Positions 1 to 8,309 of a stretch of 64,000 bases of DNA are shown one piece after another. The translations under genes and the position numbers were made by a program. Numbering within the stretch: the stretch's first letter is position 1; every line of letters begins with the position of its first letter. Origin of the DNA: Leptolyngbya sp. KIOST-1 (lineage in GTDB: Bacteria; Cyanobacteriota; Cyanobacteriia; Phormidesmidales; Phormidesmidaceae); contig NZ_JQFA01000004.1 in the NCBI RefSeq assembly GCF_000763385.1, positions 372,001 to 436,000 on the forward strand. The letters run 5' to 3'. Below the pieces are notes generated by a model, which ran no database searches, was not told where the DNA came from, and saw only the letters and a list, made by a program, of their open reading frames with translations.

Positions 1-2
1 CC

Positions 3-653
3 GCCAACCGCCGGTTTCTGCGCGAGGACCTCGATCGCGAGGGCTACCGGCGGCTACTGGCGATCACTTCGCTGGATGGTCTGGTAGAAGCCAGCCGCAT
101 GTCGCGGATTTTGGGCGGTGCCAGCAACGAGGTTCAGGCCATGCTGATTCGAGTGCTGATGGAAGAGTACGGCAACGGTCGTCTCTCCCGTAAACACTCC
201 ACCTTTTTCGCCAAAATGATGGCCGAAATGAACCTGGACACCACCCCAGAAGGATACTTTGATTTGGCCCCCTGGCAGCTGCTGGCCAGCATTAACCACA
301 ACTTTTTGCTGACCGAATGTAAACAGCATTTCCTGCGCTACAACGGTGGTTTAACTTACTTTGAAATTGTTGGTCCATCGATCTATACCGACTATTTGAT
401 GGCGGCGCAGCGACTGAACCTGAGCGAAGCATCGTCGGGGTATTGGGAGCTGCACATTCGAGAAGATGAGCGGCACGGCCTGTGGATGCTACAGGATGTA
501 GCGCTGCCGCTGGCAGACCAATATCCTGACCAGGCCTGGGAACTGCTGCTGGGGTACGCCCAGGAAAAATTCATTGGCGACCGGGCTGGGCAGGCCATTA
601 TTCAGCATATTCAGCAAGCATCTACTCCCCTACCTGAGATTTACTCAGCCTAA
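3..653 (+). CDS. Iron-containing redox enzyme, heme-oxygenase-like fold (5' partial)
   Basis: The reading frame is open to the left window edge, so the start codon lies upstream; the first visible in-frame methionine at 99 is internal. The visible part of about 216 residues is helical. The segment YWELHIREDERHGLWML has the His/Glu/Asp-rich pattern used as metal ligands in heme-oxygenase-like diiron proteins (the TenA-like/iron-containing redox enzyme superfamily). Such proteins oxidise small molecules or amino-acid-derived substrates; the substrate here cannot be read from sequence. It is followed 43 bp downstream by a methyltransferase on the same strand, so the two are probably co-transcribed. 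Family assignment is fairly sure; function is open. Confidence 0.75.
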   Translation, partial: ANRRFLREDLDREGYRRLLAITSLDGLVEASRMSRILGGASNEVQAMLIRVLMEEYGNGRLSRKHSTFFAKMMAEMNLDTTPEGYFDLAPWQLLASINHNFLLTECKQHFLRYNGGLTYFEIVGPSIYTDYLMAAQRLNLSEASSGYWELHIREDERHGLWMLQDVALPLADQYPDQAWELLLGYAQEKFIGDRAGQAIIQHIQQASTPLPEIYSA

Positions 654-696
654 GGTGCAGGTCTATTTCAATTAACGTACGTAGTGAACCTTTGCA

Positions 697-1437
697 ATGA
701 ACAAAAGTTTGTTAGTCTCCGATGCTGTGGTTGAGGCAACATCCCCTAACCAGGTTTTCTTTTGCCCCGAAGAGTCGCAGTTTTACGCCCAGTGTCTGGA
801 GAAGATGGTGCTAGCCCAGGGCAGCTCAGACCCCATCGTTGAATTTGGTTCAGGGGACGGTAGCCCCGTCATTCAGGCGCTGCTGCGCAGCACGTATAAA
901 GGGGCAATTCAGGGGTACGAACTCAATGTAGCGGCCCATCAATTGGCTCAGCTAAGAATTGAGCAGTATGGGCTGACTCCCTATTACCAGGTTCACAACG
1001 ACTGTTTCTTTAAAGGCTCTACCGCCGCCGCCCACTGTCTAATTGCCAATCCTCCCTACCTGCCCGCCCCCGACAATCAGCTTTACATGCCCTCTCTGCA
1101 CGGCGGTGACGACGGTGCCACCATTACCAAACAGCTGCTTGCCCGGGGCTGTGAACAGGTCATGCTCATGATCTCGGCCTACTCAAACCCTGTGGATACG
1201 GTCAATCACGCGATTAAAAATGGGTATGATGTGGTGGACTTTATGGTCACCCCGCTCAAGTTTGGCTACTACAGCTGCGAACCCAAGGTGAGAGACTCAA
1301 TCGCAAAACTTAAGCGCAGGCGCCAGGCCTTTTTCTCGGAGAAAATTTACTTTCTTGCTGGCGTCTTGTTTCGGCAAAAAAGTGCTGCTACGGCGTGCCT
1401 GTCAGAGGAGTTTTTGAAGGTCATGACGGCGCTGTAA
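697..1437 (+). CDS. Class I SAM-dependent methyltransferase, HemK-like
   Basis: A 246-residue protein. A glycine-rich SAM-binding motif (VEFGSGDGSP) lies near residues 48-57 and the catalytic-type motif ANPPYLPAP about 75 residues later. The order motif I then NPPY is that of the HemK/N6-adenine-type methyltransferases. HemK members methylate glutamine of release factors, but relatives also act on other proteins and small molecules. This copy lacks the N-terminal helical domain expected of PrmC, so it is probably not the housekeeping enzyme. It directly follows the iron-dependent oxidase-like gene, which suggests a two-gene tailoring unit (inference). Confidence 0.75.
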   Translation: MNKSLLVSDAVVEATSPNQVFFCPEESQFYAQCLEKMVLAQGSSDPIVEFGSGDGSPVIQALLRSTYKGAIQGYELNVAAHQLAQLRIEQYGLTPYYQVHNDCFFKGSTAAAHCLIANPPYLPAPDNQLYMPSLHGGDDGATITKQLLARGCEQVMLMISAYSNPVDTVNHAIKNGYDVVDFMVTPLKFGYYSCEPKVRDSIAKLKRRRQAFFSEKIYFLAGVLFRQKSAATACLSEEFLKVMTAL

Positions 1438-1456
1438 GCGTCCCTCATCGAACTTT

Positions 1457-2026
1457 CTAAGCTAGAGAGAGAGGCTGACCATGAGCCTCCAGAGAGTCCT
1501 CCTGCTCGGGCTCAAATTGAGGAAGTAAAGATGGCGCGGGCCGGTTCAACCGAGCGGCGGCACAGGTTTGACTGAGGAAGGCCAAGACATTGCGATGCTG
1601 AGCCTTCAAGGAGGTGACCACCGTCAGCATGCGCGAGACAAACTGACTTCCTCCATGAGACTGGGAGCCAAAACTGGTGCGCCGCCAGATCACCGCTGGA
1701 CGCAACGCCCGCTCAGCAGCATTGTTGGTCGGCTCCACCCCTGGGGTCTGCACAAACGTCCAAAGGGCGGGTTCTACCTGTAAGAGTTGCTGGCAGGTGC
1801 GGATGGTTTTAGCTAGCGGCGTCTTTTCGGCGATGGCGATAGGCAGGGCTGTCGCCGCAACGAGTTCAGCCTTAAAGCCAGCCCGCAAGGGTTTGACGAA
1901 CTCGATAAAGTCGGAGCGTACCAAGGTGCCATCACGCACCCGGTGCCACCAGCGAAATAATCGCCGCTGCCGCCTCAGCAGCGCCCCAATCAGGGTTGTT
2001 GCTGTTGGGTGAAAGGCAGGGTTCAC
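1457..2026 (-). pseudogene. IS66-family transposase, C-terminal fragment
   Basis: The 189-residue ORF matches only the C-terminal third of an IS66-type DDE transposase. The region around GVEPTNNAAERALRPAVIW carries the final catalytic glutamate, followed by a conserved Phe/Gly/Ser-rich stretch and a C-terminal helix. IS66 transposases are usually about 500 residues; the N-terminal zinc finger and first aspartates are missing. The frame stays open upstream of the first GTG but does not resemble IS66, which marks the break. No terminal inverted repeats were found around it. It is a dead remnant. Confidence 0.7.
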
Positions 2027-2076
2027 CCAACCTCCGAGAGCCCAAATTTTTGGGCTTGACGCTGCCCTAGATAAAA

Positions 2077-2364
2077 CTACTTGCCGCCGTAGAAATAGGC
2101 GATCTCTTTGTCTTTGAGAGGGGCAAAGTCGGCGGCAGCCAGCATGGCGTTCAGCTCATCCTGGGAAAAATGCTTGGCCCCAATTCGCACAATCCGCGAT
2201 CGCATGGAGTTGGAGACACCGCTGCGCTGCCGCCCGGCTTCTTTCGCCATTACCTGGTGGTAGAGGTCGAGCTTGGCAGGGGGAATGGGGGTGCCGTCGA
2301 GATCGATGCCGGCTGCGATCGCGGCATCAACGGCATCGGCCCCGGTGGTGGGAGTCTGAGACAT
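2077..2364 (-). CDS. Small hypothetical protein
   Basis: A 95-residue protein with no membrane segment or signal peptide. The N-terminus is Ala/Thr-rich; a basic central patch (RQRSGVSNSMRSRIVRIGAKH) is followed by a helical acidic/Ala segment and an aromatic tail ending IAYFYGGK. The composition looks like a real soluble protein and no competing ORF exists on the other strand. An 8-bp inverted repeat at 2039-2056 lies just beyond its stop and could be a weak terminator. I do not recognise the family and offer no function. Confidence 0.6.
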   Translation of the reverse strand: MSQTPTTGADAVDAAIAAGIDLDGTPIPPAKLDLYHQVMAKEAGRQRSGVSNSMRSRIVRIGAKHFSQDELNAMLAAADFAPLKDKEIAYFYGGK

Positions 2365-2420
2365 GGCGGTTTCTGCTAGGTGAATCGTCTCAAGATCCTA
2401 CCAGACCGCGATCCCCGTCG

Positions 2421-3128
2421 TCAGGACGGAACCGCCGCAACCGGCTGATGGCCCTCAATTTCTTTGACCACGCGGGTTTTGCTGGCCCGCAGGTGCTGGG
2501 TGATGGCGCTGACGGCCACCTCCGAGTTGCGGCTGAGGATGGCCTCGTAGATCTGGCGGTGCTCCAGGCGAATATCGAGCACGTTGGGGTTTTGCTGGAG
2601 GGTCTGGATCCGCAGCAGGGCCATGGCGTCAAACAGTGAATCGAGCAGCGACACCAGCCGCCGATTGCCCGAGCTTTCGGCAATCAGGTGGTGAAACTGG
2701 TAGTCCACGTTGAGCAGCCCTTCGGGGGAGAGGCTGCCGTGGCTGTTGGCGGTGGCCCCCTCGGCCTGGGCCACGCAGAGGGCAATTGCCTCCAGCTGCT
2801 CCGCTGTGGCGTGGGTACAGGCCCCGGCCACCGCCAGGGCCTCCAGGGCCAGCCGACAGTCGTAGAGTTCTTCGGCATCGGCGGCAGTAATGGTGGTCCC
2901 CCGCAGCCCGCCGCTGACATCGGCGGTAACCAGCCCGTCCTGCTGGAGCTGGCGCAGCGCCTCGCGCAGGGGGGTGCGGCTCACCTGCAGCCACTCGGCC
3001 AACTGGGTTTCAACCAGGCGATCGCCTGGGGAGAGGTCGCCGGTCAAAATCGCCGAACGCAGCGCGTGGTACACCTGCTCGTAGAGCGACTTGCTGCGGT
3101 TGATGATCGGTGAAGAGGATAGAATCAC
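2421..3128 (-). CDS. GntR-family transcriptional regulator, FCD (FadR) subfamily
   Basis: A 235-residue regulator. Residues about 12-78 form the GntR winged helix (SLYEQVYHALRSAILTGDL, then SRTPLREALRQL). Residues about 88-225 form the all-helical FCD effector domain. Typical metal-binding positions are visible in DYQFHHLIAES and in the later LEHRQIYEAI and ITQHLRAS segments. FCD regulators usually bind small organic acids and often control an adjacent operon. Here the neighbours are a small hypothetical gene downstream and a repeat-rich gap upstream, so the target and ligand cannot be named. Confidence 0.88.
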   Translation of the reverse strand: MILSSSPIINRSKSLYEQVYHALRSAILTGDLSPGDRLVETQLAEWLQVSRTPLREALRQLQQDGLVTADVSGGLRGTTITAADAEELYDCRLALEALAVAGACTHATAEQLEAIALCVAQAEGATANSHGSLSPEGLLNVDYQFHHLIAESSGNRRLVSLLDSLFDAMALLRIQTLQQNPNVLDIRLEHRQIYEAILSRNSEVAVSAITQHLRASKTRVVKEIEGHQPVAAVPS

Positions 3129-3280
3129 AGGGCCTCGGAACTCGGATTCCAGCTATCTCGATCTCGTCGCTCATCGCTTCACCTTACCGGGACTCCTAGC
3201 CCAAAATCCCTAAGCCTTCGTTAAATTCCTGGGACGGTTACACGGCGCTTTAGTGCTAAACATACTGCATTTATTATCAT

Positions 3281-3311
3281 AGGGGGTGACACTCGAAGGG
3301 TGTCACCCCCT
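3281..3311. repeat. Perfect 12-bp stem, 7-nt loop hairpin
   Basis: AGGGGGTGACAC at 3281-3292 pairs with GTGTCACCCCCT at 3300-3311 around a 7-nt loop. No T-run follows on either strand, so it is more likely a dispersed palindromic repeat than a rho-independent terminator. Confidence 0.75.
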
Positions 3312-3356
3312 GCACTGCCTGTAAACTTTACATCCGTTCATCGCCCCCTAAATTCT

Positions 3357-3400
3357 CCAATTCTGGGGGACTTTGAGGTTTCGACTCCCCCCAGAATTGG
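3357..3400. repeat. 13-bp inverted repeat of the 'AATTCTGGGGG' type
   Basis: CCAATTCTGGGGG at 3357-3369 is exactly complementary to CCCCCAGAATTGG at 3388-3400, separated by 18 nt. G-rich direct copies continue to about 3412. This is a repeat style commonly seen between cyanobacterial genes. Confidence 0.7.
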
Positions 3401-3556
3401 GGGACTGGGGGGCATATCGTACCTGCATTCAGCAACGCCGGGCTACCTCTTGACTTTGAGATTGACAAGAAATTGGCTACGGCAATGACAGCCCTGAGCC
3501 GGCATCCCGTAGCCAAAAGTGAGTGAAGAAAAGATTGTCTGTAAACGGTAGTCCGT

Positions 3557-3733
3557 TTAGTTTGTGCCTTCGGTTTGAGGTTCTCCTGTCGGATCCCCTT
3601 CCATCGGTGTACCTGCTGGTTGATCTTCCTGAACGGGTTCAGTGACGCCAGGGTCCTGGGGGCCGTCGCAAGCAACGGTCAGGGCGGAGAGACCTAAAAT
3701 GAGAGGCAATGCCATCCAGCCAGATACTTTCAT
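3557..3733 (-). CDS. Small lipoprotein
   Basis: A 58-residue protein. I start at the ATG at 3733 because AGGA sits 8 nt upstream; a TTG five codons earlier is the alternative. A short basic N-terminus and hydrophobic stretch (WMALPLILGLSALTVAC) end in a lipobox-like LTVAC, so the cysteine would be lipidated and the protein anchored to a membrane. The mature part is acidic and Pro/Gly/Thr/Glu-rich (DGPQDPGVTEPVQEDQ...) with no fold visible. Function unknown; similar short acidic lipoproteins are common in cyanobacteria. Confidence 0.65.
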   Translation of the reverse strand: MKVSGWMALPLILGLSALTVACDGPQDPGVTEPVQEDQPAGTPMEGDPTGEPQTEGTN

Positions 3734-3953
3734 GAAAATTTTCCTCAAAGGTGGATAAATGTGAGCTTATAATTCTGCCTGGCGGGGTGTCTCTATCAGA
3801 AGATATATTTTGGCAGAGGGTCTTAAATGCAAATTTTTGGTTGAGGAACGCAAAGCTGGGCCAGGATCATTTTTGGCTCAGCCATATAATTTTACTCAGG
3901 CCCATAGACGAACAATGTGCAAGCAAAAAGCGGCCTGAGTGGGGTACAACGGC

Positions 3954-4163
3954 TTAGTTTAATTGGTAGTCTGGATCGACCCAACACCGGGGTAGTGCTT
4001 CACCAGATGGGAACTGGAGTGCCGATTTTTGAAAGGCTCGCGTAGGTTGTTCTTCCTGGCCTGACTGTTGGTGACCCTGGACCTCATCGCGGAGAGGATC
4101 AAACAGTTCATTGACATCAACGATTTTGATTAGAGTCTGATCCTGGGCGTTTTTAACAAACAT
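3954..4163 (-). CDS. Conserved small cyanobacterial protein
   Basis: A 69-residue protein starting at the ATG at 4163; the longer 83-codon reading adds an unlikely aromatic leader. The core motif IKIVDVNELFDPLRDEVQG is followed by a Gln/Glu-rich linker and the C-terminal block FPSGEALPRCWVDPDYQ. I recall short proteins of this pattern as conserved hypotheticals in cyanobacteria, but from memory only. No membrane segment or signal peptide. The surrounding DNA is more AT-rich than the rest of the window. Confidence 0.6.
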   Translation of the reverse strand: MFVKNAQDQTLIKIVDVNELFDPLRDEVQGHQQSGQEEQPTRAFQKSALQFPSGEALPRCWVDPDYQLN

Positions 4164-4253
4164 AATTGGCGCTAAGTAAAAATAGTGTTTCTCTAGTGAG
4201 AGCACACCTGTACAAGGTACACAGTACCTGCTAAAAACAGCATTTGCTTCTGC

Positions 4254-4469
4254 CTAAATAGATAAATAGGCGATCGCAGTCTGAACCTCAGCCCACAGGA
4301 TACTGGAGCCAACGTCAGTGCCATTTGCAGCTTTTAAAATTTGGAACTGACAAGCGATCGTAAAAGTGGGGCCGAGTTCCTTTATAAAAATAAATATTTT
4401 TTCTACCTCCAGGTAGATCTCGCCATCTATAAAAAGGCGGACCATCAGTTGTAGCGATAGGGATAGCAC
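4254..4469 (-). CDS. Doubtful short ORF
   Basis: A 71-codon ORF with alternating hydrophobic and acidic residues (LFIDGEIYLEVEKIFIFI, then GTDVGSSILWAEVQTAIAYL). That composition is more protein-like than a random frame, and no gene lies opposite. There is no clear ribosome-binding site, and I do not recognise it. It may be the end of a decayed gene. Confidence 0.3.
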   Translation of the reverse strand: MLSLSLQLMVRLFIDGEIYLEVEKIFIFIKELGPTFTIACQFQILKAANGTDVGSSILWAEVQTAIAYLSI

Positions 4470-4781
4470 GGGGGTAATGGCAACGGTTCCTGCGGGTCAA
4501 ATTTTCTGCCCACGGGGAGAAAAGCCTGAACTCAGCTGTTCTTTTTACGCTTTAATTGCTCTTCGGGTCGGCGTTGGCTGGGATGGGCTTCATCGGTCAG
4601 GTCGCTGGGGGTAGGTGGTGACCTGAGCTTGTACTAAACGCGGGTCTAAGCCTTTGGTCGGATCTGGCTATGGGTGGCCTACTCCAGTTCTCCTGTGCAG
4701 CGGTTCGACAGCAAGGCCTGCTGCAGGGGCAGCACCTGGGTCAACAACTCGGTGTGGACTAAGTCGTTAAGGAAGGAAGGA
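4470..4781. other. Gap ahead of the hybrid kinase; possible gene remnant on minus strand
   Basis: On the minus strand, 4532-4632 is open for 32 codons and ends in a strongly basic tail (EAHPSQRRPEEQLKRKKNS, then stop). A second short open stretch ends near 4668. Both look like C-termini of a broken gene, perhaps a transposase, but there is too little to name it. The first 36 codons that could extend the downstream kinase also lie here and are probably untranslated. Confidence 0.3.
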
Positions 4782-7700
4782 ATGACTCCTCAAGGAGTGA
4801 CCCACGGAACCCCGGATGTCTTGATGGGGCAGGGCCCTACAGCAACGCGGCTGCGATCGCACGACTGGTCAGCCACCGACCTGGGACCGCTAGCCCAATG
4901 GCCTGCGGCCCTGCAAACCACCCTGGGCATTGTGCTGAGCGCAGGTACCCCCATGGCCTGCGTCTGGGGCCGCGATCGCCGGGTGTTTTTCAACGATGCC
5001 TGGGCGGCGCTGCTGCCAGGGGCGGAGCTGGGGCAGCCCCTGGCAGCCGTTGAGGACTGGAACGCAATGGCTGTGACCATCGAGCAGGTATTGGCCACCG
5101 GGCGATCGCAGGTGGTAGATGCCCCGTCTACCCCGCTCACCCGCCCCCACCGCTGGGCCTGCAGCACCCTCGGCTCTGGTTCAGGGGAGGGAGTTTTTAT
5201 TGTCGGGCTGCCCTGGGGAGAGGGCAACCCGCCGCAGGCGAACGGGCAAATGCCCGGTTGCCAAAACCAGGATCTGGCTGCGATGGCCGCTGGTCTGCGG
5301 GAGAGCGAAGAGCGATTTAGCCACCTGGCCGACAACATCACTCAGCTGGCCTGGATGGCGGACGCCCAGGGATCGATTTTTTGGTACAACCAGCGCTGGT
5401 TTGACTTTACGGGCACCACCCTAGAGGAGGTGCGCGGCTGGGGCTGGCAACGGGTGCATCACTCCGATCACGTCGATCGGGTGACTGAGAAATTGAGTGC
5501 CTGTTTTCAAACTGGTGAGGTGTGGGAAGACACCTTTCCGCTGCGGGGAAAAGACGGACAGTACCGCTGGTTTCTTTCCCGGGCCATTCCGGTGCGCGAC
5601 GATCAGGGGCAGGTGTTGCGGTGGGTGGGTACCAACACCGACATCACCGAGCTGAGACAGACCGAAAAAGCCCTGGAGCAGGTCACCCATCGTCTGGATA
5701 TTGCCCTCAAAAGTGCCCCCATTACCCTGTTTACCCAGGACCACCACCTGCGCTATACCTGGGTGCACAACCCCACCCACAGCTACACCGTAGACCAGAT
5801 GATTGGGCTTCAGGATGGGGATCTGGTGTCTAAGGATGCGGCGGATCGGCTCCGACAACTGAAGCAGTCGGTGCTCGATACAGGGGCGGGCCTGCGGGCG
5901 GAGGTGGACGTCGATGGCAATGTGTTTGATCTCACCGTCGATCCGATTCGCGATCGCGGCAGTGCCATCGTTGGGGTAACGGGCGCAGCGGTGGACATCA
6001 GCGAGCGAGCCCGACTGGTGACCCAGCACCAGCGGGCGGAGGCCACCCTGCGCAAAAGCGAGGAGCAGCTGCGCCTGGCCCAGCGCGCCGCTGGGGTGGG
6101 GCTCTGGGACTGGGATATGGCCACCGACGAGGTGACCTGGTCGCCGGAGTACTATCGCCTCTACGGCCTTGACCCGGACGTGACCCCCTCCTACACCAAC
6201 TGGTTGGCCACAGTTTTGCCGACCGATCGCGATCGCGTCGAGCGAGAAACCCAGGCGGCGATCGCCGAGCGCAAAAACCTCAAGGTGCACTTTCGCATTG
6301 AGCACCCCGACGACGGCCAGCGCTGGATTATGGTGCGGGGGCAGACGTTCTATGACGCGGCAAACCACCCCTGTCGCATGACCGGCATTGCCATCAACAT
6401 TACGGAGCAAAAGCGCTTTGAGCAGGCGTTGATCGAGAGCGAGGCGATCGCCCGCACCCGGGCCGAGGAACTGGCCACCCTGATGGAAACAGCCCCCGCC
6501 GCGATCTGGATTGCCCACGATGCCCAGTGCCACCGCATGACGGCCAACCGAATGGCCTACGAGCTGATGCAGCTCGAACCAGGGTCGCCGGTCATGGCCA
6601 ATCCAGCCGAGGGGGAAGAGGGCGTGCCCTTCAGGCAGTACAGACAGGGGCAGGAAATTTTGCCCCAGGACCTGCCCATGCAAAAGGCCATTCGCACCGG
6701 GCAGGAGGTGACCGATCAAATTGAGTTCGTCTTCCCCGACGGGACGGTGCGGTCGATCTACGGCAAGGTCCTGCCCCTGTTTGGGCCGGGCGGGGTGGTG
6801 CGCGGCGCGATCGGCGGGTTTACCGAAATTACCGCCCTCAAGCAGGGCGAGCAGGAGCGGGAGCAGTTGCTCCAGCGCGAGCGGGTGGCCCGCGAGGAGG
6901 CCGAGCAGGCCAACCGCCTGAAGGATCAGTTTTTGGCGGTGCTCTCCCACGAGCTCAGGTCGCCCCTCAACCCCATTCTGGGCTGGTCAAAGCTGCTGCA
7001 AACCCGCAGCTTTGACCCCGACAAAACCCAGAAGGCGCTGGCCACCATCGAGCGCAATGCCCAGCTCCAGGCCCAGCTGGTGGATGACCTGCTCGACCTG
7101 GCACGAATTTTGCGCGGCAAGCTCCACCTCACCCCCATGCCGGTCCATCTGGCCGGGGTGGTGGAGTCGGCCCTGGAGACGGTGAAGGCGGCGGCGGCCA
7201 CCAAGACCATTGCCCTGCAGCTGGATCTCGATCGAACCGTGCGGGTGGCGGGGGATGCCGCCCGCCTGCAGCAAATTGTGGGCAACCTGCTCTCCAACGC
7301 GGTCAAGTTTACCCCCGGCGGGGGCCAGGTTACGGTCATCCTGCGATCGCGCCAGGACCAGGCCGAAGTCAGCGTCGAAGACACCGGCATGGGCATTAGC
7401 CCCGACTTTTTGCCGCACCTGTTTGAGTCCTTTCGCCAGGAGGATATTTCCATCACCCGCCAGCACGGTGGGCTAGGGCTGGGACTGGCGATCGTGCGGC
7501 AGCTGGTGGAGATCCACGGCGGCACCATTGTCGCCCGCAGTCCCGGCGAAGGGCAGGGGGCCACCTTTACGGTGCGGCTGCCCCAGCTGGCCGCCGAAGC
7601 TGCCGATGACTCGGCGGCTTCGCTGCCCCAGCCCACCCTCGACCTCAGCGGCATCCGCGTGCTGTCGGTGGATGACTCCGCCGACACCCGCGAATTTTTG

Positions 7701-8027
7701 ACGGTGCTGCTCGGTCAGTACGGGGCCGAGGTGGTCACGGTGGGCTCGGCCAGCGAAGCCCTCACCCGGCTCAAAACCTGGCTGCCCCATGTGTTGATCA
7801 GCGATATCGGCATGCCCGACATCGACGGCTATAGCCTGATTCAGCAAATTCGGGCTCTGCCCCCGGACCGGGGAGGCAGGCTGCCGGCGATCGCCCTGAC
7901 CGCCTACGCCCGCTACGAGGATCAGCAGCAGTCGTTGGCCAGCGGCTACCAGCGCCACCTGAGCAAACCGCTGGACCCCGAAAAGCTTGTGCAGGCGGTG
8001 ATCGCCCTTACCCAGGGCTCCCCCTAG
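4782..8027 (+). CDS. Multi-PAS hybrid histidine kinase / response regulator
   Basis: A cytosolic hybrid kinase of 1081 residues. The ATG at 4782 is chosen because GGAAGGA lies just upstream; a frame extension of 36 codons to 4674 lacks such a site. Order: an N-terminal PAS/GAF-like sensor (about 1-170), PAS (about 174-300), PAS (about 300-415), PAS (about 427-550), PAS (about 555-690), HisKA with phosphoacceptor H723 (SHELRSPLNP), HATPase_c with the N box at N839 (LLSNAVKF) and later GLGLGLAIV, then a receiver domain with D1008 (ISDIGMPD). There is no transmembrane segment. The C-terminal receiver suggests a phosphorelay to an unlinked partner. The signal sensed is unknown. Confidence 0.93.
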   Translation: MTPQGVTHGTPDVLMGQGPTATRLRSHDWSATDLGPLAQWPAALQTTLGIVLSAGTPMACVWGRDRRVFFNDAWAALLPGAELGQPLAAVEDWNAMAVTIEQVLATGRSQVVDAPSTPLTRPHRWACSTLGSGSGEGVFIVGLPWGEGNPPQANGQMPGCQNQDLAAMAAGLRESEERFSHLADNITQLAWMADAQGSIFWYNQRWFDFTGTTLEEVRGWGWQRVHHSDHVDRVTEKLSACFQTGEVWEDTFPLRGKDGQYRWFLSRAIPVRDDQGQVLRWVGTNTDITELRQTEKALEQVTHRLDIALKSAPITLFTQDHHLRYTWVHNPTHSYTVDQMIGLQDGDLVSKDAADRLRQLKQSVLDTGAGLRAEVDVDGNVFDLTVDPIRDRGSAIVGVTGAAVDISERARLVTQHQRAEATLRKSEEQLRLAQRAAGVGLWDWDMATDEVTWSPEYYRLYGLDPDVTPSYTNWLATVLPTDRDRVERETQAAIAERKNLKVHFRIEHPDDGQRWIMVRGQTFYDAANHPCRMTGIAINITEQKRFEQALIESEAIARTRAEELATLMETAPAAIWIAHDAQCHRMTANRMAYELMQLEPGSPVMANPAEGEEGVPFRQYRQGQEILPQDLPMQKAIRTGQEVTDQIEFVFPDGTVRSIYGKVLPLFGPGGVVRGAIGGFTEITALKQGEQEREQLLQRERVAREEAEQANRLKDQFLAVLSHELRSPLNPILGWSKLLQTRSFDPDKTQKALATIERNAQLQAQLVDDLLDLARILRGKLHLTPMPVHLAGVVESALETVKAAAATKTIALQLDLDRTVRVAGDAARLQQIVGNLLSNAVKFTPGGGQVTVILRSRQDQAEVSVEDTGMGISPDFLPHLFESFRQEDISITRQHGGLGLGLAIVRQLVEIHGGTIVARSPGEGQGATFTVRLPQLAAEAADDSAASLPQPTLDLSGIRVLSVDDSADTREFLTVLLGQYGAEVVTVGSASEALTRLKTWLPHVLISDIGMPDIDGYSLIQQIRALPPDRGGRLPAIALTAYARYEDQQQSLASGYQRHLSKPLDPEKLVQAVIALTQGSP

Positions 8028-8084
8028 GGCTCAATCCATTGAATTCAACCCCGCCCACGGACGACTCGCCCCTGGGCAGGAGGG

Positions 8085-8309
8085 TCAGAGGGGCACAATC
8101 AGCAGGGTTAGGCCGTAGCGCCCCACCACCGACACCCAGCTGGAGGGGGCCAGGGCGGTGCTGGCGGCGTCGATGACGCCTTCATAGATGCGAGCGGGCC
8201 AGTAGGTGCCCTGGTAGTAGACCCGTCCCTCCAGTTGTGCGGTAATCGGGCAGTCGACGCGGGCGGCTTTGGGGGTGTCAAAAAGTTCCAGGGTGTGGGT
8301 CAGATTCAT
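8085..8309 (-). CDS. Small NfeD-like OB-fold protein
   Basis: A 74-residue protein. The pattern LEGRVYYQGTYWPARIYEG, followed by a short turn and WVSVVGRYGLTLLIVPL, matches the C-terminal OB-fold (NfeDb) of NfeD proteins, which normally follows a membrane region in partners of stomatin-like proteins. Here only the OB-fold is present, as in free-standing small versions seen in cyanobacteria. No stomatin gene is adjacent. It converges with the hybrid kinase gene, whose stop is 57 bp away. Fold assignment is moderately sure; role unknown. Confidence 0.6.
   Translation of the reverse strand: MNLTHTLELFDTPKAARVDCPITAQLEGRVYYQGTYWPARIYEGVIDAASTALAPSSWVSVVGRYGLTLLIVPL

Larger units (their letters stand above)
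3129..3556. other. Gene-free gap with two structured repeats
   Basis: No convincing coding sequence lies between the GntR gene and the small lipoprotein gene. The gap holds the hairpin at 3281-3311 and the inverted repeat at 3357-3400, both typical of dispersed cyanobacterial repeats. Short ORFs crossing it are made from repeat sequence. Confidence 0.6.

Noticed and set aside
3300-3488. 62-codon ORF
   Set aside because: Built from the inverted repeats at 3281-3400.
3751-3957. 68-codon plus-strand ORF
   Set aside because: No ribosome-binding site, odd composition, and it sits in the AT-rich upstream region of the small lipoprotein gene.
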